Assembly: GCF_024166365.1 (NCBI RefSeq)
Contig: NC_064830.1
Coordinates: 91,008,968-91,072,967 of the forward strand
Direction of reading: 5' to 3'
Source: Elephas maximus indicus
Taxonomy: Eukaryota; Chordata; Mammalia; Proboscidea; Elephantidae
DNA: 64,000 nt
The notes under the pieces are model-generated. The model was given only the letters and a program-made list of their open reading frames with translations, ran no database searches and had not been told where the DNA came from. Of this stretch, positions 46,456 through 58,799 are shown piece after piece. Positions within the stretch are counted from its first letter, which is position 1. Every line of letters begins with the position of its first letter. The translations under genes were made by a program, and so were the position numbers.

Positions 46456-46754
46456 AAGCCCTGGTTATAACACTGTTGAACATCTCTGGTACGTTAATTT
46501 TTGTCCTAGTTTTTCCTTAGGCTGGATTTTTAAGGGTTAAATTACCAGGTTGAAGGGTATGAATATTGTTTAGGCCTTCAAAAAAGATTGCCAAATTTTC
46601 ACAAATATTGTGCCAATTTCGGTTCTCATCAGCCCTTTTAACCATTGTCCTGATCTCTGCTTACCACTGTAGACCAAAGGGATTGAGACTGAGCTCCGGG
46701 ACATCTCTCTACAGCTCACTAACCACCACATCCCATTTACTTCCCCACGAGTAG

Positions 46755-46868
46755 GATTTCAGTTCCCCAAACCTGAGGTGATCTCTCAGCTGGAGGACTG
46801 GGAAGAGCCATGGACCCTGGATCTACTGAGAGCTGGGAACAGGAAGGTTTCCAGTAGTGCCTGCCCAG
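46755..46868 (+). CDS. KRAB zinc finger gene, KRAB-B exon
   Basis: The KRAB-B box enhances KRAB-A repression. Acceptor TCCCCACGAGTAG opens the frame left in phase 1 by KRAB-A, giving G-FQFPKPEVISQLEDW and EEPWTLDLLRAGNRK, a clear KRAB-B (KP-V-SQLE-x-EEPW). I place the donor at CCCAG|GTGGGT (46868/46869) because it ends in phase 1, which the finger exon needs. An earlier GGAAG|GTTTCC at 46846 would end in phase 0 and break the frame. The exon is thus 114 bp, slightly longer than the usual 96 or so, adding a VSSSACP tail. It covers residues 54-92 of the model. Skipping it would also keep frame, since KRAB-A and KRAB-B both end in phase 1, so a KRAB-A-only isoform is possible. Confidence 0.85.
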
Positions 46869-46924
46869 GTGGGTGAGGAAGAGACCCAGTCAAATGGAAA
46901 TGGTGAAGAGGAAGGGAAGTCACA

Positions 46925-47145
46925 TTAGTGAAGCCCCTTCTGTGAACCAGACCCTGAGCCAGGTGCCTGACATGTATCCCACTTACTGGGCCCCACTGCT
47001 GCATGAAGGTAGTAGGTATGATTATCATTCCATTTTCTAGATGAAGAAACTGAAAATTAGAATATCTGTCACAGGTTTATAGAATTGGGATTGGTTGGAA
47101 GTCTGTGTGAAGCTTATCCTCTTTCCACTGCCGTGTACTGTTTCT
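46925..47145 (-). mobile_element. MIR
   Basis: CCAGACCCTGAGCCAGGTGCC, CATTTTCTAGATGAAGAAACTG: antisense MIR. Confidence 0.75.
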
Positions 47146-47347
47146 TTGAAGTAGCTGGTCTGCTGTTTTCAAAATGACAACCACCCTAGACCCCAGATAC
47201 TCCTTTATTCTACTCTTATTGCTTATACTTTTGCCATAGTATCTCTTGTTCTCTTACTTTCATTTTCTTTTTCATATTCCCTCAGTATTCTTTGGTATAC
47301 TTACTTTTTCCTGATTTCCCTTCTAACCTTTTTCACATCCCTCTACT

Positions 47348-47566
47348 TCAGGTTTCTCAACCTCAGCACTGCTGACATTTTGGGCTGGAAAATGCTTAGT
47401 TTGGGGGTAGAGGGATGCCCTAGGCATCATAGGGTGTTTAACAGTATCCTTGCCTTTACCCACTGGGTGCCAGTAGCACTACCCCACTTGTGACAGAAAT
47501 GTCTCCTGACATTGCTAAATGTCCCCTGTGGAGTAAAATCAACCGTGGTTGGGATCCGCTGCTGTG
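47348..47566 (-). mobile_element. MER20
   Basis: CAGGTTTCTCAACCTCAGCAC, ACATTTTGGGCTGG, AATGTCTCCTGACATTGC and ending near the TIR; an antisense MER20 hAT element. Confidence 0.8.
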
Positions 47567-47875
47567 TTCTATTAGATTTTGTACCTGTTTCCCCCGGTTC
47601 CTTTCCTGCTCTCTCCTATGTTTTCTCCATTTTTAATTTTTTTCACCCAGAATTATTACAAACATACATATCTAGAAAGTATAGAACGTTACTTCTTCTG
47701 TATTTACGTGACGCTACTGGTTCTTATCAGTGATGGATGACCAGAGGAAGTTGTTTTTCCAATAATGGTGATAGACTTGTTCTGTTCTCACATTCTCTGG
47801 CACACACTCTTGTACATTTTTTTTTTTTTTTGGTCAGTTGATATAAAGAGCTCTTTCTGTTACAAAGGCTAAGAC

Positions 47876-47924
47876 AATTATTAAATTCATAATATTTATT
47901 ATGAATATTATGAATTTAATAATT
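47876..47924. repeat. Perfect AT-rich hairpin, 21-bp arms, 7-nt loop
   Basis: The left arm 47876-47896 and right arm 47904-47924 are exact reverse complements around the loop TATTATG. It lies in the last intron, about 150 bp before the zinc finger exon. Confidence 0.9.
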
Positions 47925-48074
47925 TAATAATAATGAAATAATTAACTGATGTAGCCAAGTAAGCACTTGATAATTTCATTTGATTGTCTTATATCCCAAA
48001 CAATCAGCTGCTTTTCCTTTTTTTTCCTTCTGCAGTGCAAACATCATTTATGTATTTTCTTTTTGTTTGGCTAG

Positions 48075-49078
48075 GTTCTGAAGCCAGATACAAGACGAAA
48101 AAGCTAACTTCAATGCAGACAGTTTCTGAAGAATTAGTATCAGATAAGGTATCAGTAGTACAGCAAGAGAAGGCCAAGAAAACCTCTGAAAGATTACATA
48201 AATGTGATGAATTTGTGGACAATTTCAGACTTGCACTCCCTACTTGTGGTGACGAATGTGAGGAGGGCTTCCTTGAAAACCTTAGTTTTATTGAAGATCA
48301 GAATGCTCGAACAAAGGAGCAGGGCAGATACGAATATGGGAAACCCTTCAATCAGAGGCCATTGCTTTTTAGGCATAAGCAAATTCTTACAAGACCAAAA
48401 CATTACGAATGCAGTGAATGTGGAGTGGTCATCAGGCATGAGACAGATTTTGTTCGACATCAAAGAATTCACACTTCAGAGAATCCTTTTGAGTGTAACA
48501 TTTGTGGACAAGCCTTCAAACAGAAGTCATCTCTTATTGTCCATAAATGTCACCCACCAGATAAACCATACAAATGTCATGACTGTGGAAAGTTTTTCCG
48601 TCAGGTCTCATATCTTGTTGAACATAAGAGGATTCATACCAAAGAAAAACCCTATAAATGTAGTGAATGTGAGAGAACATTTAGTCAGAATTCAACACGT
48701 ATTAGACATCAGTTAACCCATAGTGGAGAAAAACCCCATAAGTGCCTTGAATGTGGAAAAGCCTTCAGTAGGCAGTCAACCCTTATGAGCCATCAACAAA
48801 TTCATACTAGAGAGAACACGCATAGATGTAGTGAATGTGGGCAGTCCTTTGGTCGGAATGTAGATCTCATTCAGCATCAAAGAACCCACACCAAGGAGGA
48901 GTTTTTTCAATGTACAGATTGTGGGAAAACGTTTAGTTTCAAATCAAATCTTCATCGACATAAGGTCATTCATACTGGAGAGAGACCCTATAGGTGTGAC
49001 AAATGTGGAAAATCTTTCAATCGGCGCGCAAGCCTTATTAAGCATCAGGGTACTCACAGAGGACAGATATCTACATGA
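48075..49078 (+). CDS. KRAB zinc finger gene, terminal exon with eight C2H2 fingers
   Basis: A nuclear DNA-binding repressor of the KRAB-C2H2 family. Acceptor TTTGGCTAG at 48074 continues phase 1 as G-SEARYKTKK, a common start of such exons. Residues 93-201 form the linker, with one decayed finger (YEYGKPFNQ..., zinc cysteines lost). Eight fingers follow at about residues 202-419, joined mostly by TGEKP-like linkers (TKEKP, SGEKP, TGERP). Probable DNA-contact residues (-1,2,3,6) are HTDR, QSSV, QSYE, QSTR, RSTS, RVDQ, FSNR and RASK. Finger 2 has H-x2-H (VHKCHPPDKP) instead of H-x3-H and a poor linker, so it may not fold normally. Finger 4 has Arg where the core Leu is usual. TGA at 49076. The full model is 425 residues. 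An alternative acceptor at 48036 does not match the family start. Confidence 0.93.
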
Positions 49079-49161
49079 TGTTAACAGGAAAAGCTACCAT
49101 TTAGAGATCAGAACTTAATCACTACTGCAAGCATATATAATTTGATTATTTCCTGAAATGT

Positions 49162-49167
49162 AATAAA
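49162..49167 (+). terminator. Poly(A) signal AATAAA of the zinc finger gene
   Basis: It lies 84 bp after the stop codon, followed 25-45 bp later by a GT-rich stretch (TTCTGTGGGGACC, TTTTTGTGG), as expected for cleavage near 49180-49190. Confidence 0.7.
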
Positions 49168-49189
49168 AAGGAACTGAAATGGTATTCTG

Positions 49190-50130
49190 TGGGGACCCTC
49201 TTTTTGTGGTTTACCTCCTGATGTAGTCAAGAATTAACTTTATAGAAAATATAATAAGCTCTTGTTTCCAGTCTCTCTTGAATTCACCATACCTTCATTC
49301 CCTCCGGTCTAGTTAAGGAAGAAGGGAGGCATGGTAGCTTGGTTCTGTGGTTCCGCTTAAAAAAAGGGGACTATTTGATGGAGTATGAACAATTTAAGAG
49401 CGTCTTTCTGTGGTTTATATAGAAAAATATCGCATAAACTTTTGAAACAAACTAAGGGCTACTCATTAGTAATTAATGAGATATTAAGAAATACTAAAAT
49501 TTTTTCGTAAACTAAAATTAGTATGCCACTAGACTAGACCCTAGTGTTAGGTTGAAGTCAATACTTGTAGCAGATGCTATTGGTGCCCTGCCTTACCCCT
49601 TCGTTTTCTCATCTGACTTGCAGTGTCTGTATCTTTACCTGCAGGCTTTTTCTAAAATCATGAATGGCCACTGCTCCTGCTGGGTAATCACACATCCTGG
49701 GAGCAGCCCTCAACACAATGATAGATGGGAATTTGAGTTTAAATACTGGATCTCCCTCTCCCCTTGGGTTGAAGATCTCTGAAGTGTATGTTTTACACTG
49801 TTTACCCGTTTTCCTCATGGGTTTACTCACATTCACCCACAATGGAAGCTGCTTTATTAGCTGTCTTCCCTTCTCTATGTCTCTTCTCCACTTCCCTGTC
49901 AGTGTTTCCTCAACACACCCACCCCCAAATAAACTACTTGTATTCAAGAGATATCAATTACAGTCCTTGAGGAACCATATCCCTTTTGTATGCGGAGCAC
50001 ATTATATTCAGGTTAAATAAATTAAGCTGATTGCAGTACTCTCCCTACAGCTTACCAAAACAAGAAATCTGTTTGAAATTATTTGCATGTCCTTAACCTC
50101 ATCCTAGGTCTGCATTTATGAATTGCTGCT
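49190..50130. other. Unique sequence downstream of the gene
   Basis: No repeat or exon recognised; AATAAA motifs at about 49928 and 50016 could serve a longer 3' UTR. Confidence 0.4.
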
Positions 50131-51177
50131 ATTTGTTGTTGTTGTTCTTATTAGTTGCCATCGAGTCGGTTCCAGCTTGTGGCAACCTTGTGTATAACAG
50201 ATTGAAACAGTGCCTGGTCCTGCACTGTTTTCAGGATCGAAGGTGTGTTGAGTTCCATGCTGCAGCCATTGTGTCAATCCATCTCATGAAGGAGTTCCCT
50301 TGTTTTGATTGACCTTCCGCCAAACATGATGTTTTTTTTCTAGCAGTTGGGCTTTCCTGATGATGTGTCCAAAGTGAGCAAGTTAAAGTCTCACGATCTT
50401 TGTCTAAGGAACACCCTGGTTGTGTTTCTTTTAAGACTGGCTTATTCATTCTCTTGGCAGTCCACAGAATAATCAGTATTCTTCATCAGCACCACATTTT
50501 GAGCACATCAATTCTTCTTTCCTCCTTTTTCTTTATCCAGCTTTCACATGCATATGAGGTGATCAAAAAGACTATGGCTGGGGTTAGACACACCTTCGTC
50601 ATCGAAATGTCATCTTTGCTTCTGAAAACTTGAAGTGGTTTTTTGTAGCAGATTTGCCCAATTCAATACATCGTTTGATTTCTTGACTCCTGCTTCCACG
50701 GACATTGATTGTTGATCCAAGTAGAAGAAATTGTTGACAATGTCAAATTCTCTTTTTATCATGATGTAGTTTATCAGTCCAGTTGTGAGGTTTTTTGTTT
50801 TTTTCATGTTCAGATGTAATCCATACTGAAGGCTGTAGTCTTAGACTTCACCAGTAAGCGCTTCAGGTCATCTCCATTTTCAGCGAGCAAGGTTGTGTCT
50901 TCTTAATATTGCACATTGTTAATGTGTCTTCCTTAAATCCTGATGCCGTGTTCGTCTTCATGTATTTAGCTTCTTGGGTTGTTTGTTCAGCATACAGATT
51001 GAATAAGGTGAAAGGACACAACCCTGCTGCACGCCTTTTCTAATTTTGAACTATACGGAATCCCCTTGTTCTGTTCAAACTACTGCTTCTTGATTTATGT
51101 ACAAGTTCCACATGAGCACAATTAAGTGTTCTAAAATTCCCATTCTTCACAATATTACCCATAATTTGTTATGATTG
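50131..51177 (-). mobile_element. RTE/BovB-type LINE, 5'-truncated
   Basis: Starts (TTG)nTTCTTATTAGTTGCCATC and runs on the plus strand to CATAATTTGTTATGATTGAC. More diverged than other RTE copies. Confidence 0.88.
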
Positions 51178-53381
51178 ACTTACTCTGTTGCTGCTGTTTA
51201 GATCCTCTCAAATCCCGCTAGTTTCCTCTTGATTTCATTATTTTCTTGCCCTTACCAATTTCGTACGTTCTTAATCAGCATGTATATTTTTAATTAAAAA
51301 ACGTATTTTTTAATTTAATTCAAAAATATATGACATTTTTTTTTTAATTAAAGTCCTATTGAAAAGAAAGCAAGTGGCAGTATATGTACTTGAGGGGTCT
51401 TAACCCTGGCAGGAAAATAAGGGTTTGACTATAAATTGGGTTCAAAATACATAATCAGTATTTTTGTAGTGGTTAGCATGAACTGGCTAGAAAAAAAAGA
51501 CCGTCAAATTCTTTTTCCCTAAGCAAAACTAAGAAGTTGATACTTTTGGCTTAGGAGGATATAAGCCAGTGAGGGAGTGTGAGTATGAGAAATAAGCCCA
51601 CTTAAGCCTTGGGACATGGGAACCTGTGAAAAACAGGTCCAGGCCTGAGTGCACAGAAGTCAGTCTGAAGCCATTAAATCTATTTAGATAATTCCCAACC
51701 ACCAGCTCTCTAGAAAGACAGAGGGGCATAACTAAGTTAAAAATCCAAACTATTGCTGTCACGTCAATTCTGACTCATAGCGACCCTATAGGACAGAGTA
51801 GAACTGCCCCATAGGGTTTCCCAGGCTGTAACTCTTTACCAAAACAAACTGCCATATCTTTCTCCCACGGAGTGGCTGGCAGGTTCAAACTGCTGACCTT
51901 TTGGTCCACGGCTGAGTGCATAACTACTGCAACACTACTACGTTAGGAACCAGAAGTAACATGATACCAACCATCAGTCACAGCTGCCATGAGAATACAT
52001 AGAGTTCAGTTGTTCAATATGGTTATCTCTAGCCACAAGAGGCTATTTAAATTAATTAAAATTTAAAATTAATTTCCTCAGTCAAAAGCCACATTCAAAA
52101 TCAGCACAGATAGAGTTTCCCATCATCACAGAAAGGTCCTTTGGACAGCACTGGTAGATAGACCCTAAGAACTTTCTATTGAGAAATGGGTAGAAAAATT
52201 TATTTGGTGCCACGTGTTCCTCTGTTTACAACTAAATTAAGTAGACCTCTTTTCATTTTATAAAAGATCCCCTAGAAAATGTCTGACTCATCGAAAATAT
52301 TTCAGTAGCATTCCTAGGACCCAAAAGGAAGAGGAATGGGGGATGCTGGCATGCAAGGAAACAAGTTGATTTGGAAGCTTTGCTGAAATGATTTGAGAGA
52401 AAGGGTGTCAACAGCACCAATGCTAGTAAGGAGCCCCCACCTCAAAAGAGTACCCGAAGAGTGCCAGGTTAGTCTTACTGCCTTCCCCAAGAGGTTAGAC
52501 AGATGCCAGGTCAAGAGCTCAAATTAGCAATGCCAGCTTCAATATCAAAAATATGTTCATGTTTATTAACATTTAGAATGGCAAGAGTTCCAAACACCTT
52601 CAAAAGAAGGCAGTGAGGAAGAGATGCTCACGTTTTGGCTTTCCTGAAGGGGTATAATGGCAGGTGATGATCGGTCTCCAGTAGTTCTCACTTGGCTAAC
52701 GGACTAGATCTATTGTCCTTCATGCCTGGAGAGAGAGTAGTCATCAGCTCACCCAGCGAAGGTGTCTATCCCTCTTTGGAGGAGACTGGCATCTGCAGTG
52801 TAGAATTCCACTGACCCCAAAAGGTTGCCTTGACAAGACTAGCAATTTTTTTTTTCACCATATTTAAATCAGAGTGAAAAATTAATAAAATGTTATTTCC
52901 CTACTTTAGCTGATAATGTTAAAACTATAAAAGCTGGCTCGGTTAAAAATTAAAATGACATAAAATAAGATACAAAAATTGATCGATGCTTTCATTTTCA
53001 CATTTTTATACACTTGGTTTATATTAGACTGACTGTAAAATAAAATGCCACCTTCCACCATATTCTACCCACCGTGGGAGCTTTGACAACACCTAAACAC
53101 CTTGTACCTTCTTCAAGTTCATTCTCAACTGTACCTTTCATCTCAAACACAAATACAGCCACTCCATTTGTCACCATTTCCCAGCTAGTAGAAATGAAGA
53201 AGAGGAAATAGGATGCAAGAGATTATAAAGCAAAAATATTACATGAAACTGCAAATTAAGTTTTAAACAGAGTAGAAATAGCTGATTTGTTGGCAAAAAT
53301 ATATTTTTCAAGTCAAGTCCTTTGATATTTTTGTTTATTGCTAATTATTTGTGCCACAATTATGAATGGGTATTTTCCGCG
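51178..53381. other. Mostly unassigned intergenic sequence
   Basis: Apart from the AfroSINE at 51739-51940 I see no gene or nameable repeat. Composition is AT-rich with short homopolymers. Confidence 0.4.
51739..51940 (-). mobile_element. AfroSINE (long type)
   Basis: ATCCAAACTATTGCTGTC, CTCATAGCGACCCTATAGGAC and CTGCAACACTACTA at the head end. Confidence 0.9.
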
Positions 53382-53874
53382 TGTTGAAGAGCAAAGATGT
53401 CATCTTGAAGACTAAGGTGCGCCTGACCCAAGCCGTGGTATTTTCAGTCGCATCATATGCATGTGAAAGCTGGACAATGAATGAATAAGGAAGACCGAAG
53501 AATTGACACCTTTGAATTGTGGCGTTGGCAAAGAATATTGAATATACCATGAACTGCCAAAAGAACAAACAAATCTGTCTTGGAAGAAGTACAACCAGAA
53601 TGCTCCTTAGCAGTAAAGATGGCGAGACTGTGTCTTACGTACTTTGGACATGTTGTCAGGAGGAATCAGTCCCTGGAGAAGGATATCATGCTTGGCAGAG
53701 TACAGGGTCAGCAGAAAAGAGGAAGACCCTCAATGAGGTGGATTGACACAGTGGCTGTAGCAGTGAGCTCAAGCATAACAATGATTGTAAGGATGGCTCA
53801 GGACTGGGCAGTGTTTCGTTCTGTTGTGCATAGGGTCGCTATGACTCGATGGCACCTAACAACAACAACAACAA
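53382..53874 (+). mobile_element. RTE/BovB-type LINE 3' end, sense
   Basis: It encodes the C-terminal RTE region (ECSLAVKMARLCLTYFGHVV, IMLGRVQGQQKRGRPSMRW) up to the tail GGCACCTAACAACAACAACA. 5'-truncated. The long open frame at 53580-53927 is only this LINE. Confidence 0.92.
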
Positions 53875-53885
53875 GGCTAATATCC

Positions 53886-54080
53886 CAAGTCCCTGGGAGG
53901 CGCAAATGCTTTGCACTCATCTACTAACCTAAAAGCAGTTTGAGCTCACCCTGCAGTGCCATGGAAGAAAGGCCTGTCAATCTTCTATAAAGAATACAGC
54001 CAAGAAAACCATATGAAGCAGTTCTGATCTAATATATGTGGTCGCCATGAGTAGGAATCAACAGCAATGGCTTTTATTGC
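53886..54080 (+). mobile_element. AfroSINE (long type), right after the RTE tail
   Basis: AGTCCCTGGGAGGCGCAAATG, CAGTGCCATGGAAGAAAGGCC and ATGAGTAGGAATCAACAGCAA. Confidence 0.85.
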
Positions 54081-55788
54081 TTTTTCCTTCAGAGCCTGCC
54101 TTCCCTTGTGGAGCGGGCAAAGCCCTGGCCAAAGACCTCTTGAATTTGGGAGACATTCCAATCCCAACAGCTCCAGAGGCTCTGTCATGCAGAGGTACAA
54201 TTTTCAGATTTTTGCTGAGTTTTGTTTTCCTACAGGACATCATCATCATGAGCCATGACTAATACTTTTATGAATATGCACATAGGTGAAAGTAGTTGCT
54301 AAGGTACTCACTCAAATTTCTAAAAAATGCTTTGGCTAAAAGAATACTGAATGACCAAAATGAGTAGTGAACATTCAGCTAAACTTATTTACCAAGAAAG
54401 CCTGAGAAGATCTCGACTCCAGGAATATCTCTTTGTGTGTGTCAGAAAAACATGGTCAGCATAAAGCACAGCCTAAAACATTTAAAAAATATCAATTAAA
54501 AAAAACAACCAACTCCTTGACCATTAGAAGTAGCCTAGCTGTTAAAGAGTTTGTATTTATGATTCTCCACAGTGATCAGTTAAAGCATCCAGGCATTAAT
54601 CAGTCAGATTAATCCTGTTGTTCAGAGAAGATACAAACACAGGAGAACTGTTCCTAATCCTTTGAGCCACAGGGACATACCACGTCCAATGAGGCTTTTC
54701 CACAAAAATTGAGCAGCCATGTCCATGTCCCAACCATGGGATTTCAAACCTTTAGAGGAAGCTATGGGACTTTTCCAGGCCAGGCACCCTTCAGTTTCTG
54801 GAGCACAGGGGCAAACATCACCTCCACCCCAGTTTAGCCACAGAGTATTTCTCAGGTGTGACACCGCATTATCACACCTTCTTGATATGTCTTCCAGGCA
54901 GAGGCTTCCTCTGCCTACCTGTAATTTCTGCCCCAGCTCACCTGCAACCAAGAGGAAAGTAGACTATTGACCAAGATGGAGGGTGCTCCTATAGAAGTTG
55001 AGCACAGATGCCCAGCTTCCCTTCATTTCCTGTGGAACCAAGAGAGAAGAATCCTACTTTCTCTGTTAACCTAACTGGCTGTTTCTAAACTTAATGAAGT
55101 TTGGTTAACTCTGCCATTCTCTCACTTTGGGTAGGATGGTGGGGAGAAGTTCACCAGCCTCAATATAAGATTTTGCTTTAACAAGAAGTTTCTTTATGCC
55201 TAGAAAACAATGTGCTGTAATTGAAGTTTCCCATACTCATCAAATTTATCCTATTTCTTCACTATACAAGCATGCTGATCTTGAATAAGTTTAAAATTTT
55301 GAAGGAACTTGCTACTTTTATGACCATTACAGAGCATCACTGTTGTTGAATGAAGTCTAGTGAGAGGAGCAAGTCTGAAGTCCAAGAATTCAATACCATT
55401 ATGATGATCATGTGTACTAATTTCGCAGGGCAGTAGGGATGAATAAGTGAAATACATGCCAACCTGCCTCTGTGTCTGGCACACAGAAGGGGCATCATTA
55501 AAGTGACTTCCCTTCCTCTTCACTATTTGCACTTGACTAGGTCTCTTCCTCACCCTCCTGGGCAAGCACTACTGGAAGCCTTCCTATTCCCAGCACTCGG
55601 TAGATCCAGGATCCATGGCTCTTCCCAGTCCTCCAGCTGAGATATCACCTCAGGTTTGGGGAACTGAAATCCTACTCATGGGGAAGTGAATGGATGTGGC
55701 AGTTAGTTACAGAGAGATTGCTGATCAGCCACCCTTGAGATTGGGAGATCGTTTTGGATTATCTGAGTGGGCCTGAAGTAATCACCCA
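54081..55788. other. Unassigned intergenic sequence
   Basis: No gene, RNA or nameable repeat seen on either strand. Confidence 0.4.
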
Positions 55789-55962
55789 AAATCCACTGCT
55801 GTCGGTTCCAACTCGTAGCGACCCCATAAGGTTTTCAAGGCTCAAAATCTCTACTGAAGGAGATAGCCACATCTTTCTCCCACAGAGCCACCGATGGTCT
55901 CCAACTTCTAACCTTTCAGTTAGCAGTCAATTGCTGTAGCCACTTTGCCACCAGGTCTCCTT
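55789..55962 (-). mobile_element. AfroSINE (long type)
   Basis: ATCCACTGCTGTCGGTTCC to GCCACCAGGTCTCCTTA. Confidence 0.88.
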
Positions 55963-56294
55963 AGTAATCACAGGGGTCCTTAAATGTGAAAAAGGGAGGC
56001 AGAAGAGTCAGTGTTAGTTAAAATGGTACAATGAGAGAAAGCCATTGCTGTCTTTGCAGGTGGTAGGGGGCCACGAGCCCAGGAATGCAGGCAGCCTCTA
56101 GAAACTTGTAAAGGCCAAGAAATGGATTCTCCCCTAGAGTCTCCAGAAGGAACATAAGACCTGCATTTTCCCTTGATTTTCACCCAGTGAGGCCCATTTC
56201 AGATTTCTGACCTCCAGAACAGTAATATAAATTTGTGTAGTTATAAGCCACAAAGTATGTGGTAATTTGCTACAACAGCAATAGACACTGATAC

Positions 56295-56560
56295 AGTGAC
56301 AAATTGGAAATAAACTAATTGCCAAGAGAGGGATGAGTAAATAAAATTGTAGTATATCCAAATAATGAAGACATAAGAGATCACACACACTAAGTTTTCA
56401 AATATAAAACTTATTCCTATATGAATTATATAAGTAGATCCAAATTTTATTTTTGAAAAACATACCAAATATATGAATTTTATTTTCTGTTTTATTTCTG
56501 CATTTTAAAGTTTTCTACAATAAACATTTATTTTATAATAAAAGTAAAATAAACTTAAAA
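56295..56560 (+). mobile_element. Old L1 3' end
   Basis: GAAATAAACTAATTGCCAAG, then TTTTAAAGTTTTCTACAATAA and an A-rich end; typical of old L1M 3' termini. Diverged. Confidence 0.5.
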
Positions 56561-56584
56561 TCTACCATCTAAATGGTACTCAAT

Positions 56585-57137
56585 TTCATTAGCCTTGTGG
56601 AGAGGCAAAACAATGAGATACCACTACACACCTACCAATAGGGGTGAAATTAAAAAGACTGATAAAACCAAGTTTTGGCAAGGATGTGGAACAACTAGAA
56701 GTCTCTTTCGTTGCTGGTGGAAATACAAATTGTTAAAAGTACTTTGGGAAGCTATTTGGATGTATCTACTAGAGGTGAAGGTACGTGGGTGATGCAAACA
56801 GGTTGCACTAGACCATTAACCTACATACAGGTTGGTGGTTCAGTCCCACTCAGCAGTACCACAGGGAAAAGACCTGGTGATCTGAGTCTCTAAATATTAC
56901 AGCCAAAATAGTCCCATGGAGCAGATCTGACTTGAGGGCAATGGGTTTGATTTTTTGTTTTGTTTTTAACTAGAGGTGAACATATGCATACCTTATGATC
57001 TAGCAACCCACTTCTGGGTATATACCCAACAGAATGCACGTACATGTTCAGCACAATATATGGATTAGAATGATCACAGCAATGCTGTTCATAATATCCC
57101 CGAAGTAGAGCCTACCCAATGCTTATCAACAGAAGAA
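56585..57137 (+). mobile_element. Old L1 ORF2 end, split by an AfroSINE
   Basis: ATGAGATACCACTACACACC, CAAGGATGTGGAACAACTAG, then after the SINE CATACCTTATGATCTAGCAA and CACTTCTGGGTATATACCC. The last part is cut by the RTE starting at 57139. Confidence 0.8.
56780..56968 (+). mobile_element. AfroSINE with perfect 12-bp target duplication
   Basis: Flanked by ACTAGAGGTGAA at 56768-56779 and 56969-56980. Inserted in the L1 remnant. Confidence 0.93.
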
Positions 57138-57436
57138 TGTTATGTGCCAGTCAGTTGTGACTCACAGTGACCCTATGTGCAACAAAATGAAACTCTGTCT
57201 TGTCCTTTGCCATCCTCACAGTTGTTGGTATGCTTGAGCCCGTTGTTGCAGCCACTGTGTCAGTCCATCTCATTAAGGGTCTTCCTCTTTCTTGCCGACC
57301 CCTCTATTCTACCAAACATGATGTCCTTCTCCAGGAACTGGTTCCGCCTCATAACATGTCCAAAGTATATGAGATGATGTCTCCCCACTCTCACTTCTAA
57401 GGAGCATTCTGGCTGTACTTTTTTCCAAGACAGATG

Positions 57437-57941
57437 TCATGGATCAAGTTGTGTTCCCCCAAAATATCTGTCAACTTGGGTAGGTCATGAATCCCAGTAT
57501 TGTCTGATCGTCCACCATGTTGTCATCTGATGTGATTTCCCTATGTGTTTTAATCCTATCTCTATGATGTTGATGAGATGGGATTAGTGGCAGCTAGGTT
57601 GATAAAATCTGCAAGATTAGATAGTCTTAAACCAATCTCTTTTGAGGTATAGAAGAGAGAAGCAAGCAGAGAGACAAGGAGACCTCATACCACCAAGAAA
57701 GTAGCACCAGGAGCAGAGTGCGTCCTTTGGACCTGAGGTTCCTGTGCTGAGAAGCTTCTAGACCAGAGGAAGATGGATGACCAGGACCTTCTCCAAAGCT
57801 GGCAGAGAGAGAAAGCCTTCCCCTGGAGCTGAAGCCCTAAATTCAGACTTCTACTAGACTGTAAGGGAATAGATTTCTCTTTGTTAAAGCGATCCACTTT
57901 TGGTATTTCTGTTACAGCAGCACTAGATAGCCAAGACAACA
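57437..57941 (+). mobile_element. MaLR-type solo LTR (fossil) in RTE, with 5-bp duplication
   Basis: TGTCATGGATCAAGTTGTGT to AGATAGCCAAGACA. The flanks are ACAGA on both sides, restoring the RTE sequence ACAGATTTGTTC. Confidence 0.9.
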
Positions 57942-58799
57942 GATTTTGTTCATTCTTTTGGCAGTCCATAGTGTATTCAGTATTCTTCGCCAACACCATA
58001 ATTAAAGGCTTCAATTCTTTGGTCTTTCTTATTCATTGTCCAGCTTTCACATGCATATAAGGTGACTGAAAACACATGGCTTGGGTCAGGCGAACCTTAG
58101 TCCTTAAAGTAACATCTTTACTTTTTAACACTTTAAATAAGTCTTTTGCAGCAGATTTACCCAATACAATATGTCATTTGATTTGTTGGCTACTGCTTCC
58201 ATGTGCATTGATTGTGGATCCAAGTAAAATGAAATCCTTGACAACTTCAGTCTTTTCTCCATTTATCATGGTATTGCTTATTGGTCCAGTTGTGAGGATT
58301 TTTGTTTTCTTTATGTTGAGGTGTAATCCATACTGAAGGCTGTGGTCTTTGATCTTCATCAGTAAGTGCTTCAAATCCTCTTCACTTTCAGCAAGCAAGG
58401 CTGTGTCATCTGCACATTACAGATATTTAATGAGTTTTCCTCCAACCTGATGCCACGTTTTTCTTTGTATAGTCCAGCTTCTCGGATTATTTGCTCAGCA
58501 TACAGGTTGAGTAAGTGTAGTGAAAGAATACAGCCCTGATGCACACCATTTCTGACTTTAAACCATGCAGCCCCTTGTTCTTTTCTAATGACTGCCTCTT
58601 GATCTATGTACAGGTTCCTCATGTGCACAGTTATGTGTTCTGGAATTCCCATTCTTTGTAATGTTATCCATAATTTGTTACGATCTACACAATCGAATGC
58701 CTTTGCATAGTCAATAAAACACAGGTAAACACCTTTCTGATATTCTCTGCTTTCAGCCAGGATCCATCTGACATCACCAATGCTATCCCTTGTTCTACG

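Noticed and set aside
46755-46846. Earlier donor for the KRAB-B exon at GGAAG|GTTTCC
   Set aside because: It would end the exon in phase 0 and put the finger exon out of frame; the donor at 46868 keeps phase 1.
48204-48716. 170-residue frame overlapping the finger exon
   Set aside because: Out-of-frame shadow of the C2H2 repeats; the real frame is the one with CxxC...HxxxH.
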